Shown: positions 5,472 through 6,443 of the stretch, piece by piece
How positions within the stretch are numbered: position 1 is the first letter of the stretch
How the letters are laid out: each line of letters begins with the position of its first letter
DNA from: Alphaproteobacteria bacterium
GTDB taxonomy: Bacteria > Pseudomonadota > Alphaproteobacteria > Rhizobiales > Xanthobacteraceae
Assembly (NCBI GenBank): GCA_005883445.1
Contig: VAZL01000344.1
Span: 1-6,443 of the forward strand
DNA: 6,443 bases
Reading direction: 5' to 3'
Program-made: the position numbers and the translations under genes
The notes under the pieces: generated by a model
Seen by the model: the letters and a program-made list of their open reading frames with translations, nothing else
The model's database searches: none
Told to the model about the DNA's origin: nothing

Positions 5472-6443
5472 GTGCGCCTCATGCTCCGCTTGGCTGCTTA
5501 CCGCGGCGCTGTCTGCGCGCGTTCCGGCCTGGCATGCCTCATCTGCATGCTCGCGCTCGCCGACGCGGTTGCTCAGGGAGCCGCCGACAGCCAAAGCTAT
5601 CCCAATCGAACGGTCCGCATCATCGTGCCGTTCCCGCCTGGCGGACCGACCGACATCCTCACCCGCGTGCTCGGCCAACGTCTGAGCGAGGTGTGGCACC
5701 AGCCGGTGGTGATCGAAAACCAGCCCGGCGCCAATACCGCGATCGCGGCCGCGCGCGTCGCCAAGATGGCGCCCGACGGCTACACCCTGTTCGCCGTGAT
5801 GGATGTCACCATGGTGCTCAATCCCATCACCACCAGCAACCTGTCTTATGATCCGCTCAAGGACTTCGCCCCGATCACGCTCGCGTCCAAGAACACGTCG
5901 CTGCTGAACGTTCGCGCCGAGGATGGGCCCAAGACCGTCAAAGAGTTGATCGCGCGCGCCAAAGCCAGTCCCGGCAAGCTCAACTACGGCGCCGGCATCA
6001 TCACGACGCGCCTCGCCGGCTATCTGTTCAACCGCGAGGCCGGTCTCGACGTGCAATACATTCCGTTCAACGGCAGCGCGCCCACGGTCCAGGGTCTGTT
6101 GACCGGCGCGGTCGACTACGTGATCGATGGCGCCGCCACCAGCCTCCCGCTCATCCGGAGCGGCAAATTGCGACCGCTCGCCAAGCTCAACAGCCGGCCG
6201 CTGCCGGCTTTGCCGGAAGTCAGGCCGCTCGCGGTCGAAGCCGGCATTCCTTCACTCGACGACATTTCGACCTGGATCGGGTTGGTGGCGCCGGCCGGCA
6301 CGCCGCGCGCCATCGTCGACAAGATCCAACGCGAAGTCGTCAACATGTATGCCGATCCCGTCATCGCCGAGAAACTCGAGAAATCCGGCATCAGCGCGGT
6401 CAGCAGCACGCCGGAGGAATTCGAGACTTTCGTGCGCAAAGAG
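5472..6443 (+). CDS. Bug/TctC-family periplasmic solute receptor (receptor 4), C-terminus cut off by window edge
   Basis: The frame is open for 324 codons from GTG 5472 to the window end with no stop. By comparison with the paralogues only about 15-17 residues are missing. The signal region is longer and cysteine-rich (cysteines at 15, 22 and 25) and probably cleaves after ADAVA, near residue 34. Bug motifs are VPFPPGGPTDILTR (52-65), IENQPGANTAIAAA (81-94), APDGYTLF (100-107), LSYDPLKDFAPITLASK (124-140), LNYGAGIITTRL (170-181), IPFNGSAP (197-204), WIGLVAPAGTPRAI (268-281) and STPEEFETFVRKE (312-324). It shares the GAGxIT loop with receptors 2 and 3. It is the most divergent of the three in the first ligand half: NRPG becomes NQPG, IGAQ becomes IAAA, and MAIDST becomes AVMDVT. 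It lies 26 nt after receptor 3, in the same presumed operon. Confidence 0.92.
   Translation, partial: MRLMLRLAAYRGAVCARSGLACLICMLALADAVAQGAADSQSYPNRTVRIIVPFPPGGPTDILTRVLGQRLSEVWHQPVVIENQPGANTAIAAARVAKMAPDGYTLFAVMDVTMVLNPITTSNLSYDPLKDFAPITLASKNTSLLNVRAEDGPKTVKELIARAKASPGKLNYGAGIITTRLAGYLFNREAGLDVQYIPFNGSAPTVQGLLTGAVDYVIDGAATSLPLIRSGKLRPLAKLNSRPLPALPEVRPLAVEAGIPSLDDISTWIGLVAPAGTPRAIVDKIQREVVNMYADPVIAEKLEKSGISAVSSTPEEFETFVRKE

Noticed and set aside
5529..5550. Lipoprotein signal (lipobox) in the cysteine-rich leader of receptor 4
   Set aside because: The sequences before the cysteines (GLAC, CLIC) do not fit the usual L-A/S-G/A-C lipobox, and an AVA-Q signal peptidase I site follows further on.
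5022..6056. Long open frame (344 codons) on the minus strand across receptors 3 and 4
   Set aside because: It is antisense to intact receptor genes, spans their intergenic gap and shows no family motif or plausible ribosome-binding site.

Overview
The window looks like a chromosomal accessory or catabolic region of a GC-rich alphaproteobacterium, probably of the Bradyrhizobium/Rhodopseudomonas type. This is inferred from four things: high GC with strong G/C third-position bias, multiple Bug-type (TctC) periplasmic receptors, a small cyclic-nucleotide-binding-domain protein, and CTAG-ended hairpin repeats of a kind I associate, from memory only, with that group. No RNA gene, CRISPR array, insertion sequence or phage gene is visible.

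Layout from left to right. (1) At 1-119, minus strand, is the N-terminal end of a cyclic-nucleotide-binding-domain protein that runs off the left edge. (2) At 120-284 is a divergent intergenic region. (3) At 285-1998, plus strand, are two closely spaced genes: a two-cysteine maleate isomerase/arylmalonate decarboxylase-type enzyme, followed 25 nt later by a Bug/TctC receptor. (4) At 2026-3156, minus strand and convergent with the receptor, is a luciferase-like flavin-dependent monooxygenase. (5) At 3157-3474 is a divergent intergenic region with two related, oppositely oriented perfect-stem hairpin elements (78 and 75 bp) and a CGCGCAA inverted repeat. (6) At 3475-6443, plus strand, are three Bug/TctC receptors in tandem with gaps of 12 and 26 nt; the last one runs off the right edge.

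Working together (inference): four exported receptors, an isomerase/decarboxylase acting on small dicarboxylates, and a flavin monooxygenase suggest uptake and breakdown of an organic acid or an N- or S-containing compound. The permease subunits TctA and TctB are absent from the window, so the receptors must use a permease encoded elsewhere or serve as sensors. The substrate cannot be read from the sequence.

The most notable non-genic signal is the hairpin pair. Aligned in the same orientation, the first 31 bases of the two elements differ at five positions, and each difference is matched by a complementary change on the opposite arm. Stem pairing is therefore kept while the sequence changes.
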